Made by a program: the position numbers and the translations under genes. Source: a bacterium (GTDB lineage: Bacteria; Pseudomonadota; Alphaproteobacteria; Rhodobacterales; Rhodobacteraceae). From it: a stretch of DNA of 64,000 nt. The notes beneath the pieces were generated by a model that was not told where the DNA came from, made no database searches, and was given only the letters and a program-made list of their open reading frames with translations. This document shows positions 45,431-54,221 of this stretch, piece after piece. Position 1 is the stretch's first letter. Each line of letters begins with the position of its first letter. The DNA is taken from the NCBI GenBank assembly GCA_016124195.1, contig WGOE01000001.1, positions 300,872 to 364,871 of the forward strand. Direction: 5' to 3'.

Positions 45431-45454
45431 CCCGGCAGACTTTGGCGGGTCAGG
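45426..45454. terminator. Bidirectional terminator-like hairpin between convergent genes
   Basis: CCTGACCCG at 45426-45434 pairs perfectly with CGGGTCAGG at 45446-45454 around an 11-nt loop. It covers the stop of the aldo/keto reductase and lies before the end of the convergent Dabb gene. There is no long T-tract on either side. Confidence 0.6.
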
Positions 45455-45477
45455 GGGACCGGAGGGCGCGGCCCCTT

Positions 45478-45792
45478 TCAGGCCAGGTCCACGTCGAACA
45501 CAAAGACTCCCTCGGCCCCGCCCTCCAGTTCGGCCACGATGCGCGCGCCCACGGCCTGATGTGCGGGATGCACCAGATAGGCATCGCGCACGCCGGCATC
45601 GCGCAGGTCGAACCAGAAGACATCCCTGAACCCGCGCACCAGCGCCAATTCGACCGAAACATTGGCAAAGCTGCGAAAGTCGAGAATGCCGTCGATCTGC
45701 GCCGACAGTCCGGCCAGATCGGCGTAAAGCGCGGCCTTGGTCGCCTCTGTCGTGCCCGTACGAAACCGCAGCGCCACGATATGTCGGATCAT
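45478..45792 (-). CDS. Dabb (stress-responsive A/B barrel) domain protein
   Basis: This 104-residue protein has the dimeric alpha-beta barrel pattern: MIRHIVALRFRTGTTE, a helix, then VSVELALVRGFRDVFWFDL and a C-terminal VFVFDVDLA strand. Dabb proteins are mostly uncharacterised; some are small lyases or monooxygenase-like. The ATG at 45792 is preferred to longer frames. It follows the enoyl-CoA hydratase by one base and is the last gene of that operon. Confidence 0.82.
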   Translation of the reverse strand: MIRHIVALRFRTGTTEATKAALYADLAGLSAQIDGILDFRSFANVSVELALVRGFRDVFWFDLRDAGVRDAYLVHPAHQAVGARIVAELEGGAEGVFVFDVDLA

Positions 45793-45793
45793 G

Positions 45794-46570
45794 TCAGTCC
45801 TTTCCCCCGAAGCGGGGCTTGCGTTTTTCGCGGTAGGCCGCGAGCCCTTCGGCCAGATCCTGCGACCCCGCCGCGATCTGCCCGGCGAGCACTTCAAGGA
45901 TCCTTCCCTGTTCCTCGCCCTCGGCCACGTTGATCAGCATCTTGGTCAGCGCCGTGGCGCGCGGCGACCGGGCCAGGACCCGCTCTGCCGCGGCGAGGCC
46001 CGCGGCCATGCCCTGCCCCGTCTCGACAACCTGATCGACCAGACCCAACGTCAGGGCCTCGGCCGCCGTGAAAACCTCACCGAAGAGCGCCATGCGCCGC
46101 ACTCTTTGCGCGCCGAACCTGCGGCTGGCGCGCTGTGTGCCGGACCAGCCGGGAATGACGCCAAGGCCGGTCTCGGGCAGGCCGATCCTGGCCTGCGCCT
46201 CGGCGATCCGCAGATCGGCACAGGCCGCAAGCTCCAGCCCGCCGCCAAAACAGTGCCCGTTCAGCACGGCGATCAACGGCTGACGCAGCCGGGCCAGCGC
46301 GTCAAAGGCCAGATGGCCATCGCGCAGCCAGTCCATGCCGAAAGCCTCGGGCGGCAGCGCACTCCACGCCGCGATGTCGCCCCCGGCGCAGAAGGCCTTG
46401 CCCGTGCCCGTCAGGATCACCACCCGCGCGTCCGATCCTTCGATCTGCCGGCACAGTGGCGGCAGCGCCGCCACCATCGCCGCATCCAGCGCATTCTGCT
46501 TGTCGGCCCGGCGGATCACCAACCGCGCCACGCCGCCCTCGATCGTCAGGTCGAGCCGGGGGTCGGTCAT
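45794..46570 (-). CDS. Enoyl-CoA hydratase/isomerase family protein
   Basis: This 258-residue crotonase-fold enzyme has the oxyanion-hole motif AFCAGGDI near residue 64 and both catalytic Glu positions: GGGLELAACADLR near 108 and LPETGLGVIPG near 130. It should hydrate the enoyl-CoA formed by the acyl-CoA dehydrogenase at 43105. It is coupled to the CoA-transferase by a 4-bp overlap; the long upstream frame is spurious. Confidence 0.88.
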   Translation of the reverse strand: MTDPRLDLTIEGGVARLVIRRADKQNALDAAMVAALPPLCRQIEGSDARVVILTGTGKAFCAGGDIAAWSALPPEAFGMDWLRDGHLAFDALARLRQPLIAVLNGHCFGGGLELAACADLRIAEAQARIGLPETGLGVIPGWSGTQRASRRFGAQRVRRMALFGEVFTAAEALTLGLVDQVVETGQGMAAGLAAAERVLARSPRATALTKMLINVAEGEEQGRILEVLAGQIAAGSQDLAEGLAAYREKRKPRFGGKD

Positions 46571-48138
46571 AGCGTCAGCCCGAAGGGGGCGTCGCGGAAC
46601 AGGCGCTCGTCCATCATCTTCACGTCCGGAGCCACACGCAGCGGTGTGGCCGCCTGATCCAGAATGTCGCGCCGGATGTCCAACCCGGGTGCCACCTCGG
46701 TCACCATCAGCCCCTCTTCGACCAGCCGGATCACGCAGCGTTCGGTCACATAGGTGATGTCCTGCCCCTGCGCCCGCGCCCGCCTGCCGGAAAAGCTGAT
46801 CTGATCGACCTTGGGCACGAATTTCGCCACCTTGCCCTCCTGGTCGATCACCAGCCGTCTGTCCTCCGGATGCATCCGGGCCCCGGCGTTGAAATTGCCC
46901 GAAAAGACGATCTTGCGCGCCCGCGCGGTAATGTCCACAAAGCCGCCGGCCCCGGCCGTCCGATGCGGCGTGGCCGCCAGACGCGAGACATTGACCGAGC
47001 CTTCGGCGTCGATCTCCAGAAACGACAGCAGCGAGCAATCGAACCCGCCGGCCTGAAAATAGCAGAACTGGTGCGGCGAAGCGACAAAGGCCTCGGCGTT
47101 GCTGGCGCAGCCGAACTTGAAATCCAAGAGCGGAATGCCCCCCACGGCGCCCTGTTCGATGACCCAGGTGACCTTGCCGTGCTGGCCTTCCTCCAGCAGG
47201 ATGCGCGGCACATTGGCCGAGATGCCAAAGCCGATGTTCACCGCCCAGCCCGCCCGCAATTCCTGCGCCACACGGCGGGCCATGACCTTGCCCACGTTGA
47301 AGTCGGGCTTGCGGAAGGTGTTCAGGGGCCGGATCAGTTCGCCCGAAATCGCCGGGTCATAGGGTGTGGCGGTGGTCTGCAACTGATCCGGCGCCTCGAC
47401 GATGACATCGACGAGGATGCCCGGCACCCGCACGTCATGCGCCCTGAGGCTGCCGTTTTGCGCCACACGCCGGACCTGCGCAATCACCAGCCCGCCCGAA
47501 TTGCGCGCAGCAAGCGCCATCTCCATCGCGCCGAGCGTGGCGCCCTCCTGTTCGAAAGTCAGGTTGCCGTTCTCGTCCGAAGTCGAGGCGCGGATGATCG
47601 CCACATCGGGTTTCAGCGCCGGAAAATGCAGCCAGTCCTCGCCATCGAAGGCCATGCGCCGCACCAGAGGCCGGGCCCGGGCCGAGGCGTTCATCGCGCA
47701 GCCATCCAGATCGGGATCGACAAAGGTCTCCATCCCGACCTTGGTCAGCACGCCAGGCCGCTTGGCCGCCCCTTCGCGCAGCATGTCAAAGACAATTCCA
47801 GAAGGCACGTTATAGGCGGCCAGGTCTTCGGCCAGGATCATCTGCCAGACCCGCGGCGGCGCGGCGCTCGACGGGCCCGAAGGATAAGACCCGCCGATGA
47901 TGCGCACCAGCATCCCCGGCTTGGCGATATGATCGACCCCCTTCGAGCCGAACATGTCCCCCGCCGCGATCGGGTGGATCGAGGTCAGGCCGCGCGGATG
48001 CCCCTCGGCGTCGAACCTCTCTCCCAAGGCCTGCAGAACCGCATCGGGACAGCACAGGCCGGACGAGGAATTGACCGCCACCATCGCGCCGTCCTTGATC
48101 AGCCGCACGGCCTCGGCAGCGGTTCTGATCTTGGACAT
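46567..48138 (-). CDS. Acyl-CoA:acetate/propionate CoA-transferase (family I)
   Basis: This 523-residue fused-subunit CoA-transferase has two Rossmann-like halves. The catalytic Glu is in WVIEQGAVGG near residue 335. Such enzymes move CoA from a donor acyl-CoA to a carboxylic acid, so it can activate an acid produced by the alcohol/aldehyde dehydrogenases of this module. ATG 48138 with AAGGAG upstream is used; GTG 48141 is adjacent. A TetR-type palindrome lies 33 bp upstream. Confidence 0.88.
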   Translation of the reverse strand: MSKIRTAAEAVRLIKDGAMVAVNSSSGLCCPDAVLQALGERFDAEGHPRGLTSIHPIAAGDMFGSKGVDHIAKPGMLVRIIGGSYPSGPSSAAPPRVWQMILAEDLAAYNVPSGIVFDMLREGAAKRPGVLTKVGMETFVDPDLDGCAMNASARARPLVRRMAFDGEDWLHFPALKPDVAIIRASTSDENGNLTFEQEGATLGAMEMALAARNSGGLVIAQVRRVAQNGSLRAHDVRVPGILVDVIVEAPDQLQTTATPYDPAISGELIRPLNTFRKPDFNVGKVMARRVAQELRAGWAVNIGFGISANVPRILLEEGQHGKVTWVIEQGAVGGIPLLDFKFGCASNAEAFVASPHQFCYFQAGGFDCSLLSFLEIDAEGSVNVSRLAATPHRTAGAGGFVDITARARKIVFSGNFNAGARMHPEDRRLVIDQEGKVAKFVPKVDQISFSGRRARAQGQDITYVTERCVIRLVEEGLMVTEVAPGLDIRRDILDQAATPLRVAPDVKMMDERLFRDAPFGLTL

Positions 48139-48170
48139 CACGATTCTCCTTCTTCGCAGTTGCGCAATAA

Positions 48171-48186
48171 GTAACTAACTGGTTAT
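48171..48186. promoter_or_regulatory. Putative TetR-family operator (copy 3)
   Basis: GTAACTAACTGGTTAT is a palindrome close to those at 44274 and 58015. It lies between the divergent CoA-transferase (33 bp) and aldo/keto reductase 2 (92 bp) genes and could serve both. Confidence 0.65.
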
Positions 48187-48277
48187 AAGAATAATCACGA
48201 CCTGCCAAGCCCATCAAGTGGATTTTCCCGGGGTGCCGGCAGACCCAAGCGTCACCGCTGCCCGAACGGAGAAGCCG

Positions 48278-49096
48278 ATGAACATCTGTTTTCAAAAGAC
48301 CTACCAACGCGCCTTTGGAACCTTTCCGCTGAACGGCGAGGTTCTGGGCCACGCCATCGAAGCCGCAATCGCCGTGGGCTACCGCGCATTTGACACCGCG
48401 CAATGGTATGGCAACGAGGCCGTGACCGGCGCCGCCCTCAAGGCCAGTGGCGTGGCGCGCGAGGATCTGTGCATCACGACCAAGGTCAATCCGGACAACT
48501 TCGCCGAAGAGAGGTTCCTGCCTTCGGTAGAACAAAGCCTGAAGGCCTTGCAGGTCGATCAGGTCGATACCCTGCTGCTGCATTGGCCCGAGCCCACAGG
48601 CAACATCGCCCCCTCGCTGCGCCTCTTGCAAAAGGCGCTGGAGATGGGGTTCACCCGCAACATCGGCGTGTCGAACTATACCGTGCAGATGATGCGCGAT
48701 GCGCGCGCGATCCTCGATGCGCCCATCGTGACCAATCAGGTCGAATTCCAGCCGCTGCTGAACCAGGACAAGCTTCTGGCCGCGGCGAACGAAACCGGTA
48801 TCCCGCTGTCCTCTTACTGCTCGGTCGCGCGGGGCGAGGTTTTCAAATACCCGATCTTCGGCACGATCGGCGCCGGCTATGGCAAGACCGCAGCTCAGGT
48901 CGTGCTGCGCTGGATCCTGCAGAAGGGCCTGCCGCTCAACACCATGTCCACCAAGCCCGACAACATCCGCGCCAACTTCGACATCATGGATTTCACCCTG
49001 TCCTCGATCGACATGGCCCGGATCGACGCCATGTCCGCCATTGGCTACCGGGTGGTCACGCGGGACCTTGTGCCGATCGCCCCCGATTGGGACTGA
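48278..49096 (+). CDS. Aldo/keto reductase, diketogluconate-reductase-like
   Basis: This 272-residue AKR has the tetrad Asp/Tyr in AFDTAQWYGNE, Lys in CITTKVN and His in TLLLHWPEP, with the C-terminal ST/K and R cofactor segment (MSTKPDNIRANF) of NADPH enzymes. It probably reduces a keto sugar or aldehyde. A CGGAGAAG site precedes ATG 48278. It is divergent from the CoA-transferase operon and ends 24 bp from the convergent GMC gene. Confidence 0.86.
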   Translation: MNICFQKTYQRAFGTFPLNGEVLGHAIEAAIAVGYRAFDTAQWYGNEAVTGAALKASGVAREDLCITTKVNPDNFAEERFLPSVEQSLKALQVDQVDTLLLHWPEPTGNIAPSLRLLQKALEMGFTRNIGVSNYTVQMMRDARAILDAPIVTNQVEFQPLLNQDKLLAAANETGIPLSSYCSVARGEVFKYPIFGTIGAGYGKTAAQVVLRWILQKGLPLNTMSTKPDNIRANFDIMDFTLSSIDMARIDAMSAIGYRVVTRDLVPIAPDWD

Positions 49097-49120
49097 GCCG
49101 GTCGGGCGGCCGCCTCTTGC

Positions 49121-50734
49121 TCAGCCATTGCCGCGGATCAGGTCGGCCGCCTTCTCGCCAATCATGATGGTGGCCGCGTTGGTGTTCGACCCGATCAGGC
49201 TGGGCATCACGGAACTGTCGCAGATGCGCAGCCCGTCGATGCCGCGCAGGCGCAGCTGCGGATCGACCACGGCCATCGCATCCACCCCCATCCGGCAGGT
49301 CGAGACCGGGTGATACGAGGTCCGGCCATATTGCCGGGCATAGGTTTCGTACTGTGCCTGCGTCTGCACGTTCTCGTCCGGAAAGCGCAGGCTGCGAATG
49401 TATTTCTGCAGCGCGGGCTGAGCAAAGATTTCTCGGCTGATCCGCACACCCTCGGTCGCAAGGCGCAGATCTTCGGGATCGGCGAGGAAATTCGGGTCCA
49501 CCACGGGCAGGGCGCGTGGATCGGCCGAACGCAGGGTCACCGACCCGCGCGATCTGGGCCGCAGGACATAGCTGTTCAGCGTGACTCCCGAGGCGCCTTT
49601 GGGCACCGAGGGCACCCCGGCCTCGGCCCCCGCCCCCGCGAGGAAATGGAATTGCAGGTCGGGGCAATCGGCCGTCTTGTCGGCAAACCAGAAGGCCCCG
49701 CCCTCCACCACGTTCGAAGTGACCGGGCCGGACTTGAACAGCGCATATTCGATCCCGGCCCACAAGGCCCAGAGCGGCCTGTTGTATTTGTCCAGACTGT
49801 CGTGCCGCTTCAGCTCTGCCACGATGTCGATGCCGAAATGGTCGGTCAGGTTCTGGCCCACGCCAGGCAGGTCATGGACCACCTTTATGCCAAGGCCAGA
49901 CAGATGCGCCGCAGGGCCGATGCCCGACAGCATCATCAGCTTGGGCGACCCGATGGCGCCCGATGTCACGATCACTTCTGCGGCGGCACGGGCCAGCGCG
50001 ACCTTGCCGCCCAGGTCATATTCGACCCCGACCGCCCGCCCTCCCTCGATCACGACGCGCAGCACGAGCGCGCCCGTCACAACCGTCAGGTTGGCCCGCC
50101 CCAAAGCCGGGCGCAGATAGCCCACCGCGGCCGAGCAGCGCCGATAATTCTTCGTCGTGGTCTGATAGACGCCGGCCCCCTCCTGCCGGGCGCCGTTGAA
50201 ATCGGGATTGTAGGGGATGCCCAGCTCCTGACAGCTTTGCACGAAGGCGCGCGTCACGCGTTGCGGGTCGGGCAGGTTCGACACGCCCAAGGGCCCCTCT
50301 GTGCCATGCAGGGGGCCCGACAGCATCGTATTGCCTTCCGAGCGCAGGAAGTACTTCTGCACTTCGGCCGCACTCCAGCCCTCCGCCCCTTCGCGGACCC
50401 AGCGGTCATAGTCCGAAGGGTGACCCCGGGTGAAGACCTCGGCGTTGATCGAGGATCCGCCGCCCAGCACGCGGGCCTGCGCGTAGGGGATTTCGCGGTT
50501 CATCGCATGGCGCTGCGGCGCGGTGGTAAGCCCCCAGGTCATCGGCCCCGCCGTCATCTTGGCAAAGCCCACGGGCATGTGGATAAGCGGGTTGGTATCC
50601 TTGCCTCCCGCCTCGATCAGGCAGACCTTGGCGTGGCCGCTTTCCGAAAGGCGCGCGGCCAGAACGCAGCCGGCCGACCCTCCGCCCACGATCACATAAT
50701 CAAAGCCCTGCGCCCGGCTTGCCTGTGCCATCAT
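49121..50734 (-). CDS. GMC family FAD-dependent alcohol dehydrogenase
   Basis: This 537-residue flavoprotein has the N-terminal FAD motif VIVGGGSAGCVLA near residue 17, the GMC signature region ARVLGGGSSINAEV near 90, and the active-site His in SYHPVSTCRMG near 467. Choline-dehydrogenase-like proteins of this type oxidise primary alcohols of many sizes. It is the last gene of the ABC/dehydrogenase operon and overlaps the aldehyde dehydrogenase through ATGATGA; the start may be 50734 or 50731. Confidence 0.88.
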   Translation of the reverse strand: MMAQASRAQGFDYVIVGGGSAGCVLAARLSESGHAKVCLIEAGGKDTNPLIHMPVGFAKMTAGPMTWGLTTAPQRHAMNREIPYAQARVLGGGSSINAEVFTRGHPSDYDRWVREGAEGWSAAEVQKYFLRSEGNTMLSGPLHGTEGPLGVSNLPDPQRVTRAFVQSCQELGIPYNPDFNGARQEGAGVYQTTTKNYRRCSAAVGYLRPALGRANLTVVTGALVLRVVIEGGRAVGVEYDLGGKVALARAAAEVIVTSGAIGSPKLMMLSGIGPAAHLSGLGIKVVHDLPGVGQNLTDHFGIDIVAELKRHDSLDKYNRPLWALWAGIEYALFKSGPVTSNVVEGGAFWFADKTADCPDLQFHFLAGAGAEAGVPSVPKGASGVTLNSYVLRPRSRGSVTLRSADPRALPVVDPNFLADPEDLRLATEGVRISREIFAQPALQKYIRSLRFPDENVQTQAQYETYARQYGRTSYHPVSTCRMGVDAMAVVDPQLRLRGIDGLRICDSSVMPSLIGSNTNAATIMIGEKAADLIRGNG

Positions 50735-52227
50735 CCGATCCAATGCGTCCGTTTGCCCAGTTCCACATGGACCGATTTGACCTGAGTATACTCCTCGACG
50801 CCATAGGTTCCCGCCTCGCGTCCCCAGCCGGATTGTTTGAAACCGCCAAGCGGCATCTCGGGTCCGCCAGCCATCATGCAGTTGACCCAGAAGCGCCCCG
50901 CCCTGACCCTTCGCGTCACGGTCAGGGCCTTGTCGATGTTCTTGGTCCAGACCGAGGCGGCCAGTCCATAGACCGTGTCATTGGCCAGGGCCACGGCCTG
51001 TTCGACCGTGTCGAACGGCATCGAGCACAGGACCGGGCCGAAGATTTCATCCCGCGCAATCGCCATCTGCGGCGTCACGCCGGAAAACAGCGTAGGCGCA
51101 ATGTAGTGCCCGCGTCCCAGGTCGAGGGCGCCGCCTCCGGCCAAGAGCCTGGCGCCTTCGGCCTGGCCGCGCGCGATATAGCCCAGGATCACTTCGTTCT
51201 GCGCCGTGGTCGTGATGGCCCCGACCTGCGTGGCCGGGTCCAAAGGGTCACCCACCCGAATCTTCGCCATCTTGGCGGCCAGCGCAGCCTCGAACTCGGC
51301 CGCGATGGACCGTTCCACGATGAGCCGGCTGGACGAGACGCAGCATTGCCCGGTGTTGAAGCTGATGCCAAAGGCCGCCGCATCGGCCGCGTCCTCCAGA
51401 TCGCTGTCGGCAAAGACGATGATCGGATTCTTGCCGCCCAGTTCCAGCCCCAGCTTCTTGAAATTGCTGTCGGCGGCGGCATGAACGCAAGACCGCCCCA
51501 CCGCGGTTGACCCGGTGAAGGACAGCATGTCGACATCGGGATGTTCGCTGAGCGCCTGCCCGATGGTGCGACCCGACCCGGTGACGACGTTGTAGACCCC
51601 GTCCGGCAGACCGGCTTCGGCCAGAACTTCGGCCAGGATCAGCGTGGTGGCCGAGGTCACCTCGGACGGCTTGACCACCATCGTGCAGCCCGAGGCGAGG
51701 ATGAAGGGCACCCTTTCGCACAGGATCAGGAAGGGAAAATTCCACGGCGTGATCAGCCCCACCACGCCGATCGGCTCGCGCAGGACCATGCCGAACAAAC
51801 CATCGCCAAGACTGTTGTAGCTGTCGCCATGCAAGAGCCGCGCCGCTCCGGCCCCCACCTCGAAACAGGCGATGCAATGGTCGATCTCGCCGCGCGCCTG
51901 GCTGATCGGCTTGCCGTTCTCCAGCACCTCCCAATAGGCGATCTCGTCGCGCCGCCGCCGCAGAATCTCGGCCGCGCGCAACAGGACAGCGCCACGCGCG
52001 GCGCCCGAAAGCCCAGCCCAGCGCCGATCCTCGAAGGCCCGGCGCGCGGCAGCCACGGCGAGGTTCAGATCCTCGGCCGTGCATTTGGCCAGCAACGACA
52101 CCGGCACGCCATGCCCGGGCGAGGCGCGCTCGAACAGGGGGCGCCCGCCGTGCCAGGCGCCATCGACGAAAAAGCCGAACTCGCGCGCGGCGGCGGGCGG
52201 CAGAAGGGTCGGGCTGCTGTGATCCAT
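50731..52227 (-). CDS. NAD(P)-dependent aldehyde dehydrogenase
   Basis: This 498-residue enzyme oxidises an aldehyde to an acid. Motifs: PWNFPF near residue 162, general base Glu in LELGGKN near 263, nucleophile Cys in NTGQCCVSSSR near 297, and EIFGPVL near 394. Betaine-aldehyde dehydrogenase is the nearest common name for its type, but the importer context argues for another aldehyde. The ATG at 52227 is used; the longer frame is spurious. Confidence 0.9.
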   Translation of the reverse strand: MDHSSPTLLPPAAAREFGFFVDGAWHGGRPLFERASPGHGVPVSLLAKCTAEDLNLAVAAARRAFEDRRWAGLSGAARGAVLLRAAEILRRRRDEIAYWEVLENGKPISQARGEIDHCIACFEVGAGAARLLHGDSYNSLGDGLFGMVLREPIGVVGLITPWNFPFLILCERVPFILASGCTMVVKPSEVTSATTLILAEVLAEAGLPDGVYNVVTGSGRTIGQALSEHPDVDMLSFTGSTAVGRSCVHAAADSNFKKLGLELGGKNPIIVFADSDLEDAADAAAFGISFNTGQCCVSSSRLIVERSIAAEFEAALAAKMAKIRVGDPLDPATQVGAITTTAQNEVILGYIARGQAEGARLLAGGGALDLGRGHYIAPTLFSGVTPQMAIARDEIFGPVLCSMPFDTVEQAVALANDTVYGLAASVWTKNIDKALTVTRRVRAGRFWVNCMMAGGPEMPLGGFKQSGWGREAGTYGVEEYTQVKSVHVELGKRTHWIG

Positions 52228-52247
52228 GGCAATCTCCGGTTCTGGGG

Positions 52248-53276
52248 TCAGAGGGTGATCTGCGTCTTCAGATCGCCCGGACGGCTGGCAAGCGTCTCGA
52301 AGGCCTGCTGGATGCGGTCCAGCGGGAAGGCGGCACCGGTGAAGGCGCCGGTCCTGAACCGCCCATGGCTCAGCAGGGTCAGGGCGTCGTGCATGTCTTC
52401 GCCCATGCCTGCGACCGAGCCCTTGAGGCTGTTCTCCTGCAGGATGGTGCGCAGGATATTGACCGGCAGGGCCGCCTCCGGTCCGGTCAGGCCGAAAAAG
52501 GCGATGTGGCCGCCCTTGCGGATCAACCCCTCGGCCAAGCTGTAAAGCCGGGGGGAGCCCACGCTTTCGATCACCAGATCGGCACCGCGCCCGCCGGTCA
52601 TCTGCATCACGCGGTCCCGCAAGTCGTCGGGGTCGTGGACTGCGGCATCGGCGCCGGCCTCCAGCGCCATGCGGCAGCGGTCCTGCGAAAGGTCGGACAC
52701 GATGATTGGCGCAGCCCCCACCAGCCGCATCATCTGGACATGCAGATTGCCGACCGGCCCGGCGCCGAGGATCACGACCGACTGGCCAAATCCGACCCGG
52801 GCCTTGCGGGCGGCGCGCACCACGCAGGCGACAGGCTCGGTCAGCGCCAGAACCGCATCGGGCACGGCATCGGGGGCAGGGATAACAAGCCGCGCCGGCA
52901 GGGCCACATATTCGGCAAAGGCCCCGTCGCGCCCGATTCCGACCTGCACCATCGCCGGGCAGTTCAGCACCTCGTTCCGGCGGCACCAATAACAGGTGCC
53001 GCATCCGATGTTGATATCGGCCACCACGCGTTGGCCTTCCGAAAGATGCGTCACATCGGCGCCAAGCGCTGCGATGGTGCCGCAAAACTCATGCCCCGGG
53101 ATCAGCGGCAGCCGGTCGGCCGCATAATGCCCGTTGAAGATGTGCAGATCGGTCCCGCAGATCCCGGTGCGGCTGACCCGGATCAAGGCATCGGCGCGGC
53201 CCACCGCGGGGATCGCCACCTCGCGCAGCTCAAAACGCTGCGGTGCAACCAGAACGGCCGCCTGCATCCCCATCAT
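52248..53276 (-). CDS. Zinc-dependent alcohol dehydrogenase (sorbitol/threonine dehydrogenase type)
   Basis: This 342-residue MDR protein has catalytic zinc ligands in RTGICGTDLH and PGHEFCG, and structural zinc Cys residues in GCGTCYWCRRNEVLNC. The Rossmann motif GAGPVGNL follows near residue 175. It is expected to oxidise a polyol or sugar alcohol with NAD(P). The start overlaps the permease stop as ATGATGA (53276, or 53273/53267). Confidence 0.9.
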   Translation of the reverse strand: MMGMQAAVLVAPQRFELREVAIPAVGRADALIRVSRTGICGTDLHIFNGHYAADRLPLIPGHEFCGTIAALGADVTHLSEGQRVVADINIGCGTCYWCRRNEVLNCPAMVQVGIGRDGAFAEYVALPARLVIPAPDAVPDAVLALTEPVACVVRAARKARVGFGQSVVILGAGPVGNLHVQMMRLVGAAPIIVSDLSQDRCRMALEAGADAAVHDPDDLRDRVMQMTGGRGADLVIESVGSPRLYSLAEGLIRKGGHIAFFGLTGPEAALPVNILRTILQENSLKGSVAGMGEDMHDALTLLSHGRFRTGAFTGAAFPLDRIQQAFETLASRPGDLKTQITL

Positions 53277-54214
53277 TTCACCGTGCGCAACTTGGCGCGG
53301 TCGATCGTCACCGCGATGGCCACGATCAGCACCAGCCCGAACACCATCTGCTGTGCCGTGGCCTCGATGTCGAAATAGAGCATCGAGGTCCGGATCACCG
53401 CCACGATCATCGTGCCGATCGCGGTGTTGAGCACGCCGCCCACCCCGCCGGTCAGTGGCGTCCCCCCGACCAGCACGGCCACGATGGCGGGCAACAGGAA
53501 CCCGTTGGCGATGGCCGGCGCCCCGCCCGACAGCTTGACCGAAAAGATCAGCCCGGCGATCGCCGCAAGCCCGCCCGAAATCGCAAAGGCCAGGATCTTG
53601 TAACGGGCCACGTCGATGCCCGAGGCGCGGGCCGCAGGCTCTCCGGCGCCCACGGCCTTCAACACCCGGCCCAGCGTCGTGCGGCGTTCGACAAAGAGGG
53701 CGATGGCCAGAAGGACCGCCGCGATGAACAGTTCGTGCGGCACAGGTCCGGTCTTGGCGATCATCCAGCCAAAGACCGCATCGCGTTGTGCGGCATCCAT
53801 GTTCAGGGCGCGCTGGCCCGACAGGTATTGCGACAGCGAGATCGCGATCCCTCCGGTGGCGAGGGTCGAGATGAACGAGGGCACCATCAGCTTCGTGGTG
53901 ATATAGCCCGACAGCGTGCCCAGCCCCGCCCCGACGGCCACGCACAACAGGGCCACCCAGCCGCCCAGCGACCCCAGATAGATCGTGGCGACGACCGTGA
54001 TCAGATTGGCCATCGACTGCGCCGACAGGTCGATCCCGCCGATGTAGATGGCAAAGGTCAGCCCCAGCGCCATGATGAACAGCGGCACGATATCGCCCAT
54101 CAGGTTCAGCAGATTGGCCGGCTTCAGAAAGGTGTCATCGGCGGTGCCGACGATGGCCACAAGGATCAGCAGGGTGATCCAGGGCAGATGCGGTTTCAGG
54201 CGCTGAAAATCCAT
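53273..54214 (-). CDS. Ribose-type ABC transporter permease 2
   Basis: This 313-residue membrane protein has about nine hydrophobic segments and family hallmarks GGIDLSAQSMANL near residue 60 and VGAGEPAARASGID near 190. It is the second permease of a CUT2 (ribose/autoinducer-type) importer and starts 8 bp after the ATPase gene. Confidence 0.88.
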   Translation of the reverse strand: MDFQRLKPHLPWITLLILVAIVGTADDTFLKPANLLNLMGDIVPLFIMALGLTFAIYIGGIDLSAQSMANLITVVATIYLGSLGGWVALLCVAVGAGLGTLSGYITTKLMVPSFISTLATGGIAISLSQYLSGQRALNMDAAQRDAVFGWMIAKTGPVPHELFIAAVLLAIALFVERRTTLGRVLKAVGAGEPAARASGIDVARYKILAFAISGGLAAIAGLIFSVKLSGGAPAIANGFLLPAIVAVLVGGTPLTGGVGGVLNTAIGTMIVAVIRTSMLYFDIEATAQQMVFGLVLIVAIAVTIDRAKLRTVK

Positions 54215-54221
54215 ATCGGCC

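Noticed and set aside
49121..52227. Choline-to-betaine pair (betA-betB)
   Set aside because: GMC and aldehyde dehydrogenase side by side resemble betAB, but there is no BetI or choline transporter, and they are coupled to a ribose-type importer and a zinc alcohol dehydrogenase.
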